Positions 34,245 through 44,309 are shown, numbered from the stretch's first letter. The stretch is 64,000 nucleotides of DNA from Microbacterium rhizosphaerae (GCF_034120055.1 NZ_CP139368.1:3224001-3288000); one strand, 5' to 3'. Numbers and translations are program-made. The notes: generated by a model from the sequence alone, not told the origin.

Positions 34245-35780
34245 ATGGCCGTCGACCCTGCACCCGTTCCGACCCTCGAGAGCCTTCTCGCACGCCGCGA
34301 GCTGCACCTCCGGCCCATCGGCGGCATCTCCCCCGACGTCGCGTCGCGTCCCGTGCGCTGGGTGCACAACAGCGACCTCGTCGACCCCACGCCGTTCCTC
34401 GCGGACGACCTCGTGCTCCTGACCACCGGCACGCAGTTCGCCGGCGAGGCCGACGACTCCGTCGCCTACGCGGACTACGTGCGCCGCGTGGTGAGTCGCG
34501 GCATCATCGCCCTCGGCTTCGGCACCGAGGTCGTGCGCGAGGGGGTGCCGGCGGGCCTCGTGGCCGCGTGCGGCGAGCTCGGCATGCCGCTGTTCGAGGT
34601 GCCGTATCGCACGCCGTTCATCGCCGTGGCCCGCGCCAACGCCGAGGCGGTCGCGGCGCAGGCGTACGCCCGGCGGTCGTGGGCCCTCGACGCGCAGCGC
34701 GCGATCGCGCTGGCGGCTCTGCGCCCCGACGGGCTCGGCGCGACCCTCGCCGAGCTCGCGAAGCAGCTGCACACGTGGGTCGGGCTGTTCGACGCATCCG
34801 GACAGCTCACGCGCGAGCATCCGGCACACGGACTGGATGCGGCGAGCCTCGCCATCGCCACGGACGAGGCGTCCGCGCTCCTGCGGCGCGGATCGCGTGC
34901 GGGCGCGGCGCTGCACGATTCTCTCGAGGCCGGCCGCACTCCCCTCACCCTGCAGACTCTCGGCCGCACCGGCCACCTGCGCGGGGTGATCGCCATCGCG
35001 GTGGGAGAGCTCGACCCCGAGGGCCGCGGGGTGGTCACCGCCGTCGTCGCGATGGCGGGCCTGGCCCTCGAGCAGTCCCGCGGGCTGGCGCGCGCGATGG
35101 CGGCGCTGCGATCCGCCCTGGTCGAGTCGCTCCTCACGGACGAGCCCGCGCTCGCGCGCCGCATCGCCCGCGACCTCGTCGGCGGACTGCCCGCCGCGCC
35201 GATCGCCGTGGCCGTCGCGGATGTCAGCCGCTCGGACACCCTCGACGAATGGCTCGACCTGCAGTCCGCGGAGCACCGCAGCGGCCTCGCCTTCGGGTGG
35301 CACGAACACGAGCTCGTGCTCGTCACGTCGGCGACAGACACGCGGCTGGTCGCCGCGCTCGCCGACCGGTTCAGCGCGCGGGTCGGCGTCTCGTCGGCGG
35401 TCGGCTACGCCGGGTTCTCCGGCGCCCACTCCGAGGCGCGCACCGCGCTGCACCGCGGCGGCGACGGCGTCTCGACCTTCGCGCAGGTGCAGGCGGCCGG
35501 CATGCTCGCCGCCCTCGACAACGACGACGCCCGGGCCCTCGCCGCGGGGATGCTGGAGCCCCTCGTGCGCAGCGACGCCGAGGACGGCACGGCCCTCGTC
35601 GACACCGTGCGCGCGTGGCTCGAGAACGACACGCGCATCGAGGCCGCCGCATCCGCGCTCGGCGTCCACCGGCACACGGTCCGGGCGCGCATCGCGCTGG
35701 CGCAGCGTCTGCTCGGGCTCGACCTCTCGTCGTTCGCGGCGCGCGCCGAGCTCTGGACCGCCGTGCAGGTCGCCGGCTGA
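34245..35780 (+). CDS. PucR-family transcriptional regulator
   Basis: A 511-residue regulator. The N-terminal PucR ligand domain (HLRPIGGISPDVASRPVRWVHNSDLVDPTPFLADDLVLLTTG) is followed by a central GGDEF-like/CdaR region. The C-terminal helix-turn-helix reads NDTRIEAAASALGVHRHTVRARIALAQRLLGLDL. The frame opens far upstream, but the ATG at 34245 has CAGGAG 6 nt before it and a matching N terminus. PucR-type proteins commonly activate amine, purine or GABA catabolic genes. Being divergent from gabT, this one most likely controls the gabT operon in response to GABA or an intermediate. Confidence 0.9.
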   Translation: MAVDPAPVPTLESLLARRELHLRPIGGISPDVASRPVRWVHNSDLVDPTPFLADDLVLLTTGTQFAGEADDSVAYADYVRRVVSRGIIALGFGTEVVREGVPAGLVAACGELGMPLFEVPYRTPFIAVARANAEAVAAQAYARRSWALDAQRAIALAALRPDGLGATLAELAKQLHTWVGLFDASGQLTREHPAHGLDAASLAIATDEASALLRRGSRAGAALHDSLEAGRTPLTLQTLGRTGHLRGVIAIAVGELDPEGRGVVTAVVAMAGLALEQSRGLARAMAALRSALVESLLTDEPALARRIARDLVGGLPAAPIAVAVADVSRSDTLDEWLDLQSAEHRSGLAFGWHEHELVLVTSATDTRLVAALADRFSARVGVSSAVGYAGFSGAHSEARTALHRGGDGVSTFAQVQAAGMLAALDNDDARALAAGMLEPLVRSDAEDGTALVDTVRAWLENDTRIEAAASALGVHRHTVRARIALAQRLLGLDLSSFAARAELWTAVQVAG

Positions 35781-35833
35781 TACGCCGACGGCGGCGCCCC
35801 GGGACGTCCCCGGACCGCCGCCGCCCGCCGCCT

Positions 35834-38047
35834 CTACCTCGCCGTGAGCGTCGCCGTTCCCGACGAGGGGTTCAGCGTCGCCGTGCCGAGGAACCTCGCA
35901 GACACGGTGTACGAGCCATCCTCCCTGAGTGCACTGCGCGGGATCGTGACGGTGCCGCCGGCCTGCACGAGAGCGCTGTACACCTCGGCGCCGCCGAAGG
36001 TCACGCGCACCAGGACGTACCCGGTCGTGATCGCACGAGCGCCGTCCGTCACGGCGACTGTGGCGGACGCATCCGCCTTGCCCGCCTTGAGGCTCGTCGC
36101 CGCGAGCTTCACCGCCGTCTTCGTGTCGCTCATCACCACGACCGTGGGCACGGCCTGCGTGCGCGTGGCCTCGACGTTGCCCGCGTCGTCGACCGCGCGA
36201 TACGAGACGGATGCCACCGACCCCGGCACCGTGATCGGGCCGGTGTAGGTGCCCCATGCGCCCCCGTCGAGGCTGAACTCGATGCGGGCGACACCGGACG
36301 TGGCATCCACCGCCGTCAGTGTGAGGCGCCGCGTCGCGTCGTCGTACGCGGACTTCGACAGGGGCGCGGTGCCGTCGATGCGGACCGTCGCCGTCGCGGA
36401 GGGTCCGTCGGTGCGGTAGATGTCCGTCGCCGAGGCCGTGACGGCGTGCGTGCCGTCTCCTGCGACGTGCACCGTCGCCTGGGCGCCCGCGGTGTCGGCC
36501 GCGACGCCGTCGACGTTCGTGTGCACGGTCGCGACGCCCGAGTCGTCGGTCGCGGTGGCGGTCACGTCGACCGGCGTCTGCGACCAGCCGTCCGGCGCGG
36601 TGAGCGTCGTGAGGGGCGCGGTGCCGTCGCCGACGACCACGGTCAGCGTGTCGGTCTCGGTGGACCCTGCGATCGGCGCCGCCGCGAACGTGCGGATCCC
36701 CGGCGTCTGCCACACCGACGGGTCGACCGCCGGCCAGGCGGCCGGCGCATCCTTCGTCGAGCCGTCGGCGTAGTGCGCCGTGACGGTCTTCGGCAGGTCG
36801 ACCTGCGTTCCGGCGACCGTGGTCACCGTCGCGTCGTCGATCGAGGTGACGAGCTGATCGGGCTGGTAGGCCGCGAGCAGCCGGTCATACTCGGCCTGCG
36901 TGATCGGGAGCACGGTGCCGTGGCGCGGGGAGGTCGGCAGCTGCGACTGGTCCGCCACCGAGTACCAGCCGTTCGGGTCGGACAGGTCGTGCGTCGCGAA
37001 CGGCACATAGCCCTTGCCGCCGTGGTAGCTCGGCTGGTCCATGAACAGGTACCAGGTCGGCAGGCCGCCGGTCGTGGCATCCCCGTCGTTCGCCTCGAAC
37101 ACCGTGGGGCCCTCACCGCCGGTGAACGTGCCGCCCCACTGGTTGTCGAGGCCGAGGCCGACCTTCTCTTTCACGAGCTGCCATCCGGTCGCCGGGTCGT
37201 TCGCCGTGGTCGCGAGCGAGCCGGCCTCGGTCGCGGTGAGCACCTTCGAGCGCTCCAGGCGGGGGATCATGTACGCCTCGTCCTTCGTGAAGCGGTAGAA
37301 GTAGTCGCCCTCCTTGATGACGTCGGAGTCGATCATGCCGAGCCCGGTGCCGCGCTTGACGTCGGTCCAGGCCTGCGGCGCGCTGAAGGTCTGGAAGTCG
37401 GTCGTCGTGGCGTACATCATCCGCTGGTAGCTCGTGGAGATGCTCCGGCCGCTGGTCGAGGTCGTCGGGTACAGCGCCGACGCCCAGAACACGATGTACT
37501 GCTGCGACGCGTCGTCCCAATACGCCTCAGGCGCCCACGTGTTGCCTGCATAGTCGCTCGACACCTTGACCTGGCGCTGCGCGCCCCAGTGCACGAGGTC
37601 GGTCGACTCCCAGATCTCCAGGTTGAGCGAACCCGTCTGCTGCGCGACCGTGAAGTTCCCGTTCGGGTAGATCTTCAGGTCGGTCGCGAGCATGTAGAAC
37701 TTCGAGCCGTCGTGCGAGCGCATGATGAACGGGTCGCGCAGCCCCGTCGTGCCCATCGTCGATGTGAGCACCGGGTCGCCGCCGTTGAGGTCGATCCAGT
37801 GCAGCGCGTCGTTGCCCTCGGACAGCCCGAACCGGATCTGCTCGCCGCCGTACTGCTCGCCCTCGAAGTAGGCGAACAGGTAGGCGGTCTTCGGATCCGA
37901 TGCGGAGGTGGTGGATGGCTGGTCCGCCGCGGCGGCCCGCACCTGCCCCGCGGCCTGTGCGGCGGGAGAGCTGAGCGGGAGCACGGCGGCCGCGACGGCC
38001 GTCGCCGCGACGACCGCGGCACCCAGTGCCCTGGTCATGATTCGCAT
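35834..38047 (-). CDS. Secreted GH43-type glycosidase with Ig-like domains
   Basis: A 737-residue secreted protein. Residues 1-33 are a Sec signal peptide (AVVAATAVAAAVLPLSSPAAQA). Residues 45-400 form a five-bladed GH43-type catalytic domain: TAYLFAYFEGEQYGGEQIRFGLSEG, LRDPFIMRSHDGSKFYMLATDL, NTWAPEAYWDD and EGPTVFEANDGD, which carry the family acids. Residues 400-470 are a bacterial Ig-like domain, 480-650 hold OmpL47-like modules (DGTAPLSKSAYDD), and an Ig-like end closes the protein. The closest activities are arabinofuranosidase or arabinanase. It lies 38 bp after the GH51-type gene and acts with it on arabinose-containing plant polymers. Confidence 0.83.
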   Translation of the reverse strand: MRIMTRALGAAVVAATAVAAAVLPLSSPAAQAAGQVRAAAADQPSTTSASDPKTAYLFAYFEGEQYGGEQIRFGLSEGNDALHWIDLNGGDPVLTSTMGTTGLRDPFIMRSHDGSKFYMLATDLKIYPNGNFTVAQQTGSLNLEIWESTDLVHWGAQRQVKVSSDYAGNTWAPEAYWDDASQQYIVFWASALYPTTSTSGRSISTSYQRMMYATTTDFQTFSAPQAWTDVKRGTGLGMIDSDVIKEGDYFYRFTKDEAYMIPRLERSKVLTATEAGSLATTANDPATGWQLVKEKVGLGLDNQWGGTFTGGEGPTVFEANDGDATTGGLPTWYLFMDQPSYHGGKGYVPFATHDLSDPNGWYSVADQSQLPTSPRHGTVLPITQAEYDRLLAAYQPDQLVTSIDDATVTTVAGTQVDLPKTVTAHYADGSTKDAPAAWPAVDPSVWQTPGIRTFAAAPIAGSTETDTLTVVVGDGTAPLTTLTAPDGWSQTPVDVTATATDDSGVATVHTNVDGVAADTAGAQATVHVAGDGTHAVTASATDIYRTDGPSATATVRIDGTAPLSKSAYDDATRRLTLTAVDATSGVARIEFSLDGGAWGTYTGPITVPGSVASVSYRAVDDAGNVEATRTQAVPTVVVMSDTKTAVKLAATSLKAGKADASATVAVTDGARAITTGYVLVRVTFGGAEVYSALVQAGGTVTIPRSALREDGSYTVSARFLGTATLNPSSGTATLTAR

Positions 38048-38085
38048 GGTCTTCGCCTTCGTTGTGTGGGTTGTGTTCCGGTCGC

Positions 38086-41000
38086 TCACGAGGCCTTCAC
38101 CACCGTGAAGTCGGCACGGAGTCGGGCGGGGGCGTACACGTCGTCGCCGTCGTAGGCGACCGCGACGCTGTACCCGCCCTTGGACATGAGCGCCTCCGCC
38201 GGGATGACGATGCGCGCCGTGCCGTGGTCGAAGGCCGCCGTGACGACGGCCACGACCGTGCTGCCGCGCGTGACGGTCGCCCGCACATCGCCGGTCGCGT
38301 CGTCCGGGCCGGTGATCGTCACGACCTGGCTGGTCGCGATCGGCACCTTGCGGTCGGCCACGTCGACCGAGAGCGATGCCGTGCGGGGCTTCGCCGTGAT
38401 CGTCACCGTGGCGGTGGATGCGCCGACCTCCCCGTTGCCCGAGTAGGCCACGGTGAAGGTGTGCGTGCCCTTCGCGATGCGCGGGACGGTCAGCAGCGCC
38501 ACGCCGTCGTCGAGGATTGCCGTGTCGTTCACGCGGTCTCCTTCGCTGACGGCGACCGTGCCGGTGACCCGGTGCGCCGCGGTCACACGGATCGCGATCG
38601 GGACGTTCGACCCGGCGTCCACGGTGGTGGACGCGACCGTGGCCTCGCTCGTGGACGCCGCGAGCGGCGCGCCCTTCGCGGCGACCTCGAGCGTGCTGAA
38701 CGCCTCGACGTTGCCCGCCTCGTCCACCGAGCGGTAGGCGATGGATGCCGCCTGGTCGCCGATCGCGAACGGACCCGAGTACGTCTGCCACGCGGCATCC
38801 CCGATCCGGTACTCGCTGCGATCGACCCCCGACTCGCCGTCGACCGCGGTCAGCGCGACGGTGCGCGCGGCGGCATCGAGGTCCGCTCGCGTGAGCGGCC
38901 CCTGCCCGTCGATCTGCAGCGTCGTCGGCCGCGTGGTCGCCGCATTGCCGTCGGCATCCGTCGCCCGGAACTCCACCGTGTGCGCACCGTGACCCGTGAG
39001 GGCCGCCGCGGCCGCGGAGGCGCTCTGGGCGGCCGTCCAGTCGCCGCCGTCGATGCGATATTCGAAGGAGGCGAGCGCGTTGCGGTTGTCGGCGGCGGAT
39101 GCCGTCACCGTCGTGCCGGGCGCCCACCAGCCGTTGCCCGCCTGCGCCGGCAGCGCTCCGAGGGTGATCACCGGCGGGACGGAGTCCACGGTGTGCATCC
39201 GCAGGAACGTGACCGACCACGGGGCCAGGTCGTGCACCGAGGAGTCGGACAGACCCGTGACCGTCTGGGTCACCGGTGCCACCGCGCTCGGGGCCGCCTT
39301 GCTGTTGGTCGCCGACTTGGCGGCCGCGAGCACCGTCTGGGTGCCCGTGTCGCGCACCTTGACGCCGTTGAGGTTCACGGTCGTCGACTGCGTGCGGTCG
39401 GACGCGTTGACCATCTTGACGACGATGTCGCCGGTGGCCGAGTCGCGCGAGACGACGTTGAACAGCTCCTGCTGGGTGCTGGCGTCGTCGTAGGAGATCA
39501 TCAGCACGCCGTCCTGGAACAGCTGGATCTTCCGGCCCGTGATCTGCACCTTCAGGTGGTAGGTCTTGCCGGTCGTGACCGACACGCCCTCCTTCGCCGC
39601 GACCTCGTTCGCGCTGCCGCCGGTGGCCTTCTGCAGCGCCATGCGGGTGTTCCCCCAGCCGCCGAGGTTCCACCAGTAGAAGCTGTTCGAGCCGGTGGCG
39701 CCGAAGCCGAGGAGGAAGCCCTCCGAGCCCGCCGTCTTGGTCGCGTCGACCTCGAACGAGTAGTCCGTCCAGTCCTTGCCGTAGGCGCCGGTCACGATAC
39801 TGCGTGCGTCGGTGACGTTGGTCGCCGTCTGCGCGTAGACACCTCCCGTGGCGCTCCACGTGCCGCTCTGCCGCTGCCATTTGCTCGCGTCCGCGAAGCC
39901 GTCGCTGAAGAACGTCGATCCGTCGGCCCCCGTGACCTTGACGTTGTCGAACCTCGCCGCCGTGTTCCAGGTCGACAGGAACACGCCGCCCGAGATCGGC
40001 GGGTTCGACAGGAGCCCCCCGGTCTGCGTCGAGGGCACGATCTCATCGCCCTTGTTCGTCGAGAACATCTGCTGCACCCAGTAGTCCGGACTCACCCACG
40101 ACGTCGTGTTGTCGTACCAGATGGCGTCGGGGGCCCACTGCACGTTGTCGACGTTGGCGAACAGCGGCGCGTACGACGCGAGGTCGACGACATCCGAGTT
40201 GCGCTCCAGACCCGTCATGTACGCGGCCTCGCTGACGGCGTTGTACTGCGTGTTGCCCTTCGACGCGTACTCGCCGAGGAACACGTGCGGACCGGTCCGG
40301 TCGTACGAGTCGTAACGGGAGTTGTGCGTCAGGAACCACGTCGGGTCGTTGTAGTAGTGCTCGTCGACGAGGTCGACCTTCTGCGACTTGTCGTACGCCC
40401 ACAGCGTGTCGAAGCGCGTGCCGGAGTCGGCGGGACCCGAGTTCGAGATGATCTTGACGTCCGGGTACTTCGCCCGGATGGCCGCCTCGAACTTGGGGAA
40501 GTTCGCCTCGAACGTCGTCGTGTTCTCCTCGTTGCCGAGACCGATGTAGGGCATCGCGAACGGCTTCGGGTGTCCGAGGCTCGCCCGCACCGCACCCCAC
40601 GTCGTGGTCGCGTCACCCGTGGCGAACTCGATGAGATCGAGGGTGTCCTGCACCCAGCGCTGGATCTGGACCGGGTCCGTCATCTCGGGGATCGTCGAGC
40701 CGCAGCCGTTCGCGCCGACCGAGAGGACCGGCAGCGGGACGGCGCCGATGTCCTCGGCGAACTCCATGTACTCCAGGTAGCCGATGCCGTACGACTGGTT
40801 GTAGCCCCAGAAGTTCCAGTTGGTCGGACGCGACTCCACCGGGCCGATGGTCTCCTTCCACTGGTACGTGCGCGTGCGGTCGGTGTAGCCCGACTCCGCG
40901 TAGCTCTTGAAGGTGCCCACGTTCGTCACGCAGCCGCCGGGGAAGCGGAGGAACTTCGGGTGCAGGTCGGCGACCTTCTGCGCGAGGTCGGCGCGCAAGA

Positions 41001-42717
41001 CGCTCTTGCCGTTCACCGGACCCACCCACGTGTCCTCCGGGAAGAGCGACACCATGTCCAGGGAGAGGGTGGATGCTGCGCCCGTGAGCACCGCCAGGCG
41101 GCCGGCGTCGGTGGTTCCCGTCGCGGTGAGCGTCGCCGCGTACTTCTTCCACGTGCCGGAGCCGTCGACGTCGACGGTGGCCGTCGCGAACGTCCTCGAG
41201 TTCGCGGCATCCTCCACCTGCACGGTGAGGGTCTGCGCGACCGTGGACTTCGCCCACACCGAGAAGTCGTACGACCTGCCCGACGCGACGGCGACGCCGC
41301 TGTTGTAGCCGCTGTTGCGGATGCCCGCGCCGGCGCCGGCGGCCTGCAGCCGAAGGTAGTTGCGGTTCATGTCGTTGAGCCGCCCGTCGTCGTCGACGAC
41401 GGCCGACGTGGAGCCTGCGCCCGCGCCGCGGGCGAGCTTCTCCCATGCGGTGAGCGACGTGTAGGACTTGTTGTCCGCCGTCGAGAACTCGAACGACCGG
41501 TTGCGAACGAGTTCCGCGTAGAGACCGCCGTCCGCCGCGTCGTTGATGTCCTCGTAGAACACGCCGTAGAGGTTCGGCGAGCTCTTGACGAGCGTCCGGT
41601 CGGCGGCGACGTCGATCTGCGACGCATCGGCCTTCACCACCTTCGTGAGGGCGAACCGCAGCGCCTGGTCGTCGGGGACGACGGCCAGCTGACCGGATGC
41701 GTTGCCGAGGCCGCCGGCATCCGTCCGCAGCGACACGAGGCCGCCCGCGGCGTCGGTCACCTGGAAGGTCGTCGGGGTCGCGGCGAGGTCGCCGAGCGTG
41801 ACGGCGCCGCCGTCGATCACGACGGGGCGCCCCGCCACCTGCAGCGTCACCGCGGTCGGCGTCGTTCCGGAGCCGGGGGTCTGCGAGGCGACGTGGAAGA
41901 CCGGGGTCGTCGCGGAGGCGGTGGTGGCGACCACGACGTGGTTGCCGTCGAGCGCGAGCGACGACCCGCCGGTCGCGAGCGTGAAGTCGCTCGGCACGGT
42001 GATCGGCGCCGGCGTGCCCGTCTGCAGGGCGAAGTAGTCGAAGGCCGCCGGAGTGACCGTGCCGTCGAGTGCGCCCAGCGCGTACAGGCCGACCTTCGTG
42101 ACGGCGACGTCGAGGGTGCGGGTGGCGAGGGCCTTCCAGGCGCCATTCACCCAGTAGCTCGTCGTCAGCGTGCTGCCGACGCGCTGCATGCGGAGCGTCT
42201 CGCCGGTGGATGCGGGGCGGTCCTCGAACCCGAGCGCGCTGAAGGCGGCGTTCGACTCGGCGTCCGTCTCGATCGCCGTGCCGCTCGGAGAGAGGCCGCC
42301 CACGTACGTGAGGCCCTCCCGGACGTAGTTGTCGAGGTCGGAGCCCGCGATGAGGCCCGCGCCCTGGTAGACCTTCGACACGGTCGCGTCGACATGCGTG
42401 ACGGCGGTGAAGTCGCCGTTGGGGACGTCCCAGAAGAAGACGTTCTTCGCCGAGTTGTTGGTCTGGTAGGTGTCGCCCAGCTGCCCGGTGATCGACAGCT
42501 TGCCGCCGCCGACGCTGTAGTTCGCCGCGTCCGGGTTGGTGATGCTCCAGCGAGGATCGAGCGTCGTCGCGTCGAACGAGTCCGCGATGGGCGTGCTCGC
42601 ATCGGGCGTGCTGTCAGCGGGCGGACTGTCGGCGGCGGATGCCGCGGGTCCGGTCAGCGGCACCGACAGGGCGACCATGCCCCAGACGGCGACGCTCGCG
42701 AGCGCAGTTCTCTTCAC
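38086..42717 (-). CDS. Giant secreted GH51-type alpha-L-arabinofuranosidase
   Basis: A 1543-residue secreted enzyme. Domain order: signal peptide (1-29), concanavalin-like sandwich (about 40-230), an Ig-like segment, a GH51 N-terminal strand (NLYGVFYEDINDAADGGLY, about 380-400), and an inserted carbohydrate-binding module (about 450-555). The GH51 barrel follows (about 560-880), with acid/base E730 in YIGLGNEEN and nucleophile E816 in VFLGEYAS. Next come a second concanavalin-like module (about 900-1070), the arabinofuranosidase C-terminal beta domain, then OmpL47-like and Ig-like repeats to the end. It releases arabinose from arabinan or arabinoxylan. The start is a GTG (42717) with GAGGAGG upstream. 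GH43 follows in the same operon. Confidence 0.88.
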   Translation of the reverse strand: MKRTALASVAVWGMVALSVPLTGPAASAADSPPADSTPDASTPIADSFDATTLDPRWSITNPDAANYSVGGGKLSITGQLGDTYQTNNSAKNVFFWDVPNGDFTAVTHVDATVSKVYQGAGLIAGSDLDNYVREGLTYVGGLSPSGTAIETDAESNAAFSALGFEDRPASTGETLRMQRVGSTLTTSYWVNGAWKALATRTLDVAVTKVGLYALGALDGTVTPAAFDYFALQTGTPAPITVPSDFTLATGGSSLALDGNHVVVATTASATTPVFHVASQTPGSGTTPTAVTLQVAGRPVVIDGGAVTLGDLAATPTTFQVTDAAGGLVSLRTDAGGLGNASGQLAVVPDDQALRFALTKVVKADASQIDVAADRTLVKSSPNLYGVFYEDINDAADGGLYAELVRNRSFEFSTADNKSYTSLTAWEKLARGAGAGSTSAVVDDDGRLNDMNRNYLRLQAAGAGAGIRNSGYNSGVAVASGRSYDFSVWAKSTVAQTLTVQVEDAANSRTFATATVDVDGSGTWKKYAATLTATGTTDAGRLAVLTGAASTLSLDMVSLFPEDTWVGPVNGKSVLRADLAQKVADLHPKFLRFPGGCVTNVGTFKSYAESGYTDRTRTYQWKETIGPVESRPTNWNFWGYNQSYGIGYLEYMEFAEDIGAVPLPVLSVGANGCGSTIPEMTDPVQIQRWVQDTLDLIEFATGDATTTWGAVRASLGHPKPFAMPYIGLGNEENTTTFEANFPKFEAAIRAKYPDVKIISNSGPADSGTRFDTLWAYDKSQKVDLVDEHYYNDPTWFLTHNSRYDSYDRTGPHVFLGEYASKGNTQYNAVSEAAYMTGLERNSDVVDLASYAPLFANVDNVQWAPDAIWYDNTTSWVSPDYWVQQMFSTNKGDEIVPSTQTGGLLSNPPISGGVFLSTWNTAARFDNVKVTGADGSTFFSDGFADASKWQRQSGTWSATGGVYAQTATNVTDARSIVTGAYGKDWTDYSFEVDATKTAGSEGFLLGFGATGSNSFYWWNLGGWGNTRMALQKATGGSANEVAAKEGVSVTTGKTYHLKVQITGRKIQLFQDGVLMISYDDASTQQELFNVVSRDSATGDIVVKMVNASDRTQSTTVNLNGVKVRDTGTQTVLAAAKSATNSKAAPSAVAPVTQTVTGLSDSSVHDLAPWSVTFLRMHTVDSVPPVITLGALPAQAGNGWWAPGTTVTASAADNRNALASFEYRIDGGDWTAAQSASAAAAALTGHGAHTVEFRATDADGNAATTRPTTLQIDGQGPLTRADLDAAARTVALTAVDGESGVDRSEYRIGDAAWQTYSGPFAIGDQAASIAYRSVDEAGNVEAFSTLEVAAKGAPLAASTSEATVASTTVDAGSNVPIAIRVTAAHRVTGTVAVSEGDRVNDTAILDDGVALLTVPRIAKGTHTFTVAYSGNGEVGASTATVTITAKPRTASLSVDVADRKVPIATSQVVTITGPDDATGDVRATVTRGSTVVAVVTAAFDHGTARIVIPAEALMSKGGYSVAVAYDGDDVYAPARLRADFTVVKAS

Positions 42718-42896
42718 CTTCGGATGACCTCCTCGTCGGGGCCCGGCATCCATGCGGGGCGCGTTCGTGATGTTAGCGCTCACAGCGCTCGTCACCGCAA
42801 GATGTTACCGGTCACATTTTGGTAACGACGCGTCGGTCCGCCGGGTTCCGTCGTGTGACACGGCGTTCTGCGCGGTCCCGCACACAGCACATTCCG

Positions 42897-42923
42897 TCCG
42901 CCGGGGGCGAGGCGTCCGGCGGA
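42897..42923. promoter_or_regulatory. Inverted repeat before the FAD oxidoreductase promoter
   Basis: TCCGCCGG (42897-42904) and CCGGCGGA (42916-42923) form an inverted repeat ending exactly where the TAGCCT -10 box (42924-42929) begins. It is a candidate operator. A related GTCCGCCGGG lies at 42836-42845. Confidence 0.4.
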
Positions 42924-42935
42924 TAGCCTGGGCGG

Positions 42936-44309
42936 ATGACGGCGACGGTCAACGGTGGTGTCTCGTTCTGGTGGCGGCAGCAGGGGCTGCCCGTGCGCAC
43001 GCGGCCGCCCCTCCCCGGCGACACGGCCGCGGACGTCTGCATCGTGGGCGCCGGCTACACCGGCCTGTGGACCGCGTACTACCTGAAGACCCTCCAGCCG
43101 GATCTGCGGGTCGTCGTGCTCGAGCAGCGCTTCGCCGGGTTCGGCGCGTCCGGCCGCAACGGCGGCTGGCTCACGAACTCGGTGACCGGCGGGCGGTCGC
43201 GCTACGGACGGGATGCGGGCTCCGCTCAGCAGCGCGCCCTCAACGAGAGCGTCGACGAGGTGATCGCGGTCGCCGCGCGCGAGGGCATCGACGCCGACAT
43301 CGTCAAGGGCGGCGAGCTCAACGTCGCCCGCACACCCGCACAGCTGGCCCGACTGCGCGCGACAGCCGCCGACGAGGCGCGCTGGCCGCACACGGACACG
43401 CAGCTGCTGGATGCGGCCGCCACCGCCGAGCGCGTCCGGGTGGCGGGAGCACTCGGGGGCCTGTGGCACCCGCACTGCGCCCGCATCCATCCGGCGAAGC
43501 TCGTCGCCGGACTCGCGGCTGCGGCCGAGCGCGCCGGCGTCGTGATCCACGAGAACACGCGGGTGCGCAGCATCCGTCCGGGCGCCGCCGTGAGCGATCG
43601 CGGAACCGTCCGCGCCGACTACGTGATCCGCGCGACGGAGGGATTCACCCCCGACCTCGAGGGCGTCCACCGCACGTGGCTGCCGATGAACTCGTCGATG
43701 ATCGCGACCGAGCCGCTGCCCGCAGCCTTCTGGGACGAGGTCGGCTGGAGCGGGCGCGAGACCCTCGGAGACTTCGCCCACGTGTACATGTACGCGCAGC
43801 GCACCGCGGATGACCGCATCGCCTTCGGCGGCCGCGGCGTGCCGTACCGCTACGGCTCGCGCGTCGACACCGACGGCACGACGCAGGAACGCACAGTGGG
43901 AGCGCTCACATCACTGCTTCACAACTTCTTCCCGGCCGCCGCCGGCGCGCCGGTCGCCCACGCATGGGCCGGGGTGCTCGGCGTGCCGCGCGACTGGTCG
44001 GCGAGCGTCGGCCTCAACCGCGCGGCCGGAGTCGGCTGGGCCGGCGGCTACGTCGGCACCGGCGTCACGGCGACGAACCTCGCGGGCCGCACGCTCGCCG
44101 ACCTCGTCCTCGGCCGCGACACGGACCTCGTGCGCCTCCCCTGGGTCGGCCAGCGCGCGAAGAGGTGGGAGGTCGAGCCGCTGCGGTGGACCGCCGTCAA
44201 CGCGATCTACACCGCCTACCGCATGGCCGACCGCATGGAGTCCTCCCGCTCCTCCGACCGGGATGCGTGGCCTGCGAGCATCGCGGACCTCATCGCCGGC
44301 CAGCACTGA
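42936..44309 (+). CDS. DAO-family FAD-dependent amine/amino-acid oxidoreductase
   Basis: A 457-residue protein. The FAD fold is ADVCIVGAGYTGLWTAYYLKTLQPDLRVVVLEQRFAGFGASGRNGGWLTN, characteristic of the gamma-glutamylputrescine-oxidase/glycine-oxidase branch. The C-terminal flavin loop is GWAGGYVGTGVTATNLAGRTLADL. It oxidises a secondary or primary amine; PuuB-like activity is suggested by the family but not proven. The ATG lies 6 nt after a TAGCCT -10 box, so the mRNA is probably leaderless. It stands alone, divergent from the arabinofuranosidase gene. Confidence 0.85.
   Translation: MTATVNGGVSFWWRQQGLPVRTRPPLPGDTAADVCIVGAGYTGLWTAYYLKTLQPDLRVVVLEQRFAGFGASGRNGGWLTNSVTGGRSRYGRDAGSAQQRALNESVDEVIAVAAREGIDADIVKGGELNVARTPAQLARLRATAADEARWPHTDTQLLDAAATAERVRVAGALGGLWHPHCARIHPAKLVAGLAAAAERAGVVIHENTRVRSIRPGAAVSDRGTVRADYVIRATEGFTPDLEGVHRTWLPMNSSMIATEPLPAAFWDEVGWSGRETLGDFAHVYMYAQRTADDRIAFGGRGVPYRYGSRVDTDGTTQERTVGALTSLLHNFFPAAAGAPVAHAWAGVLGVPRDWSASVGLNRAAGVGWAGGYVGTGVTATNLAGRTLADLVLGRDTDLVRLPWVGQRAKRWEVEPLRWTAVNAIYTAYRMADRMESSRSSDRDAWPASIADLIAGQH

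Noticed and set aside
34199..38155. A plus-strand open frame of 1318 codons spanning the PucR gene and the GH43 gene
   Set aside because: It reads in the wrong frame through PucR and antisense through GH43; it is an Arg-rich composite with no domain.
38062..42825. A plus-strand open frame of 1587 codons opposite the arabinofuranosidase gene
   Set aside because: It is the antisense shadow of a G+C-rich gene: Arg/Asp/Val-rich, no recognisable domains, whereas the minus strand encodes complete GH51 motifs and a signal peptide.
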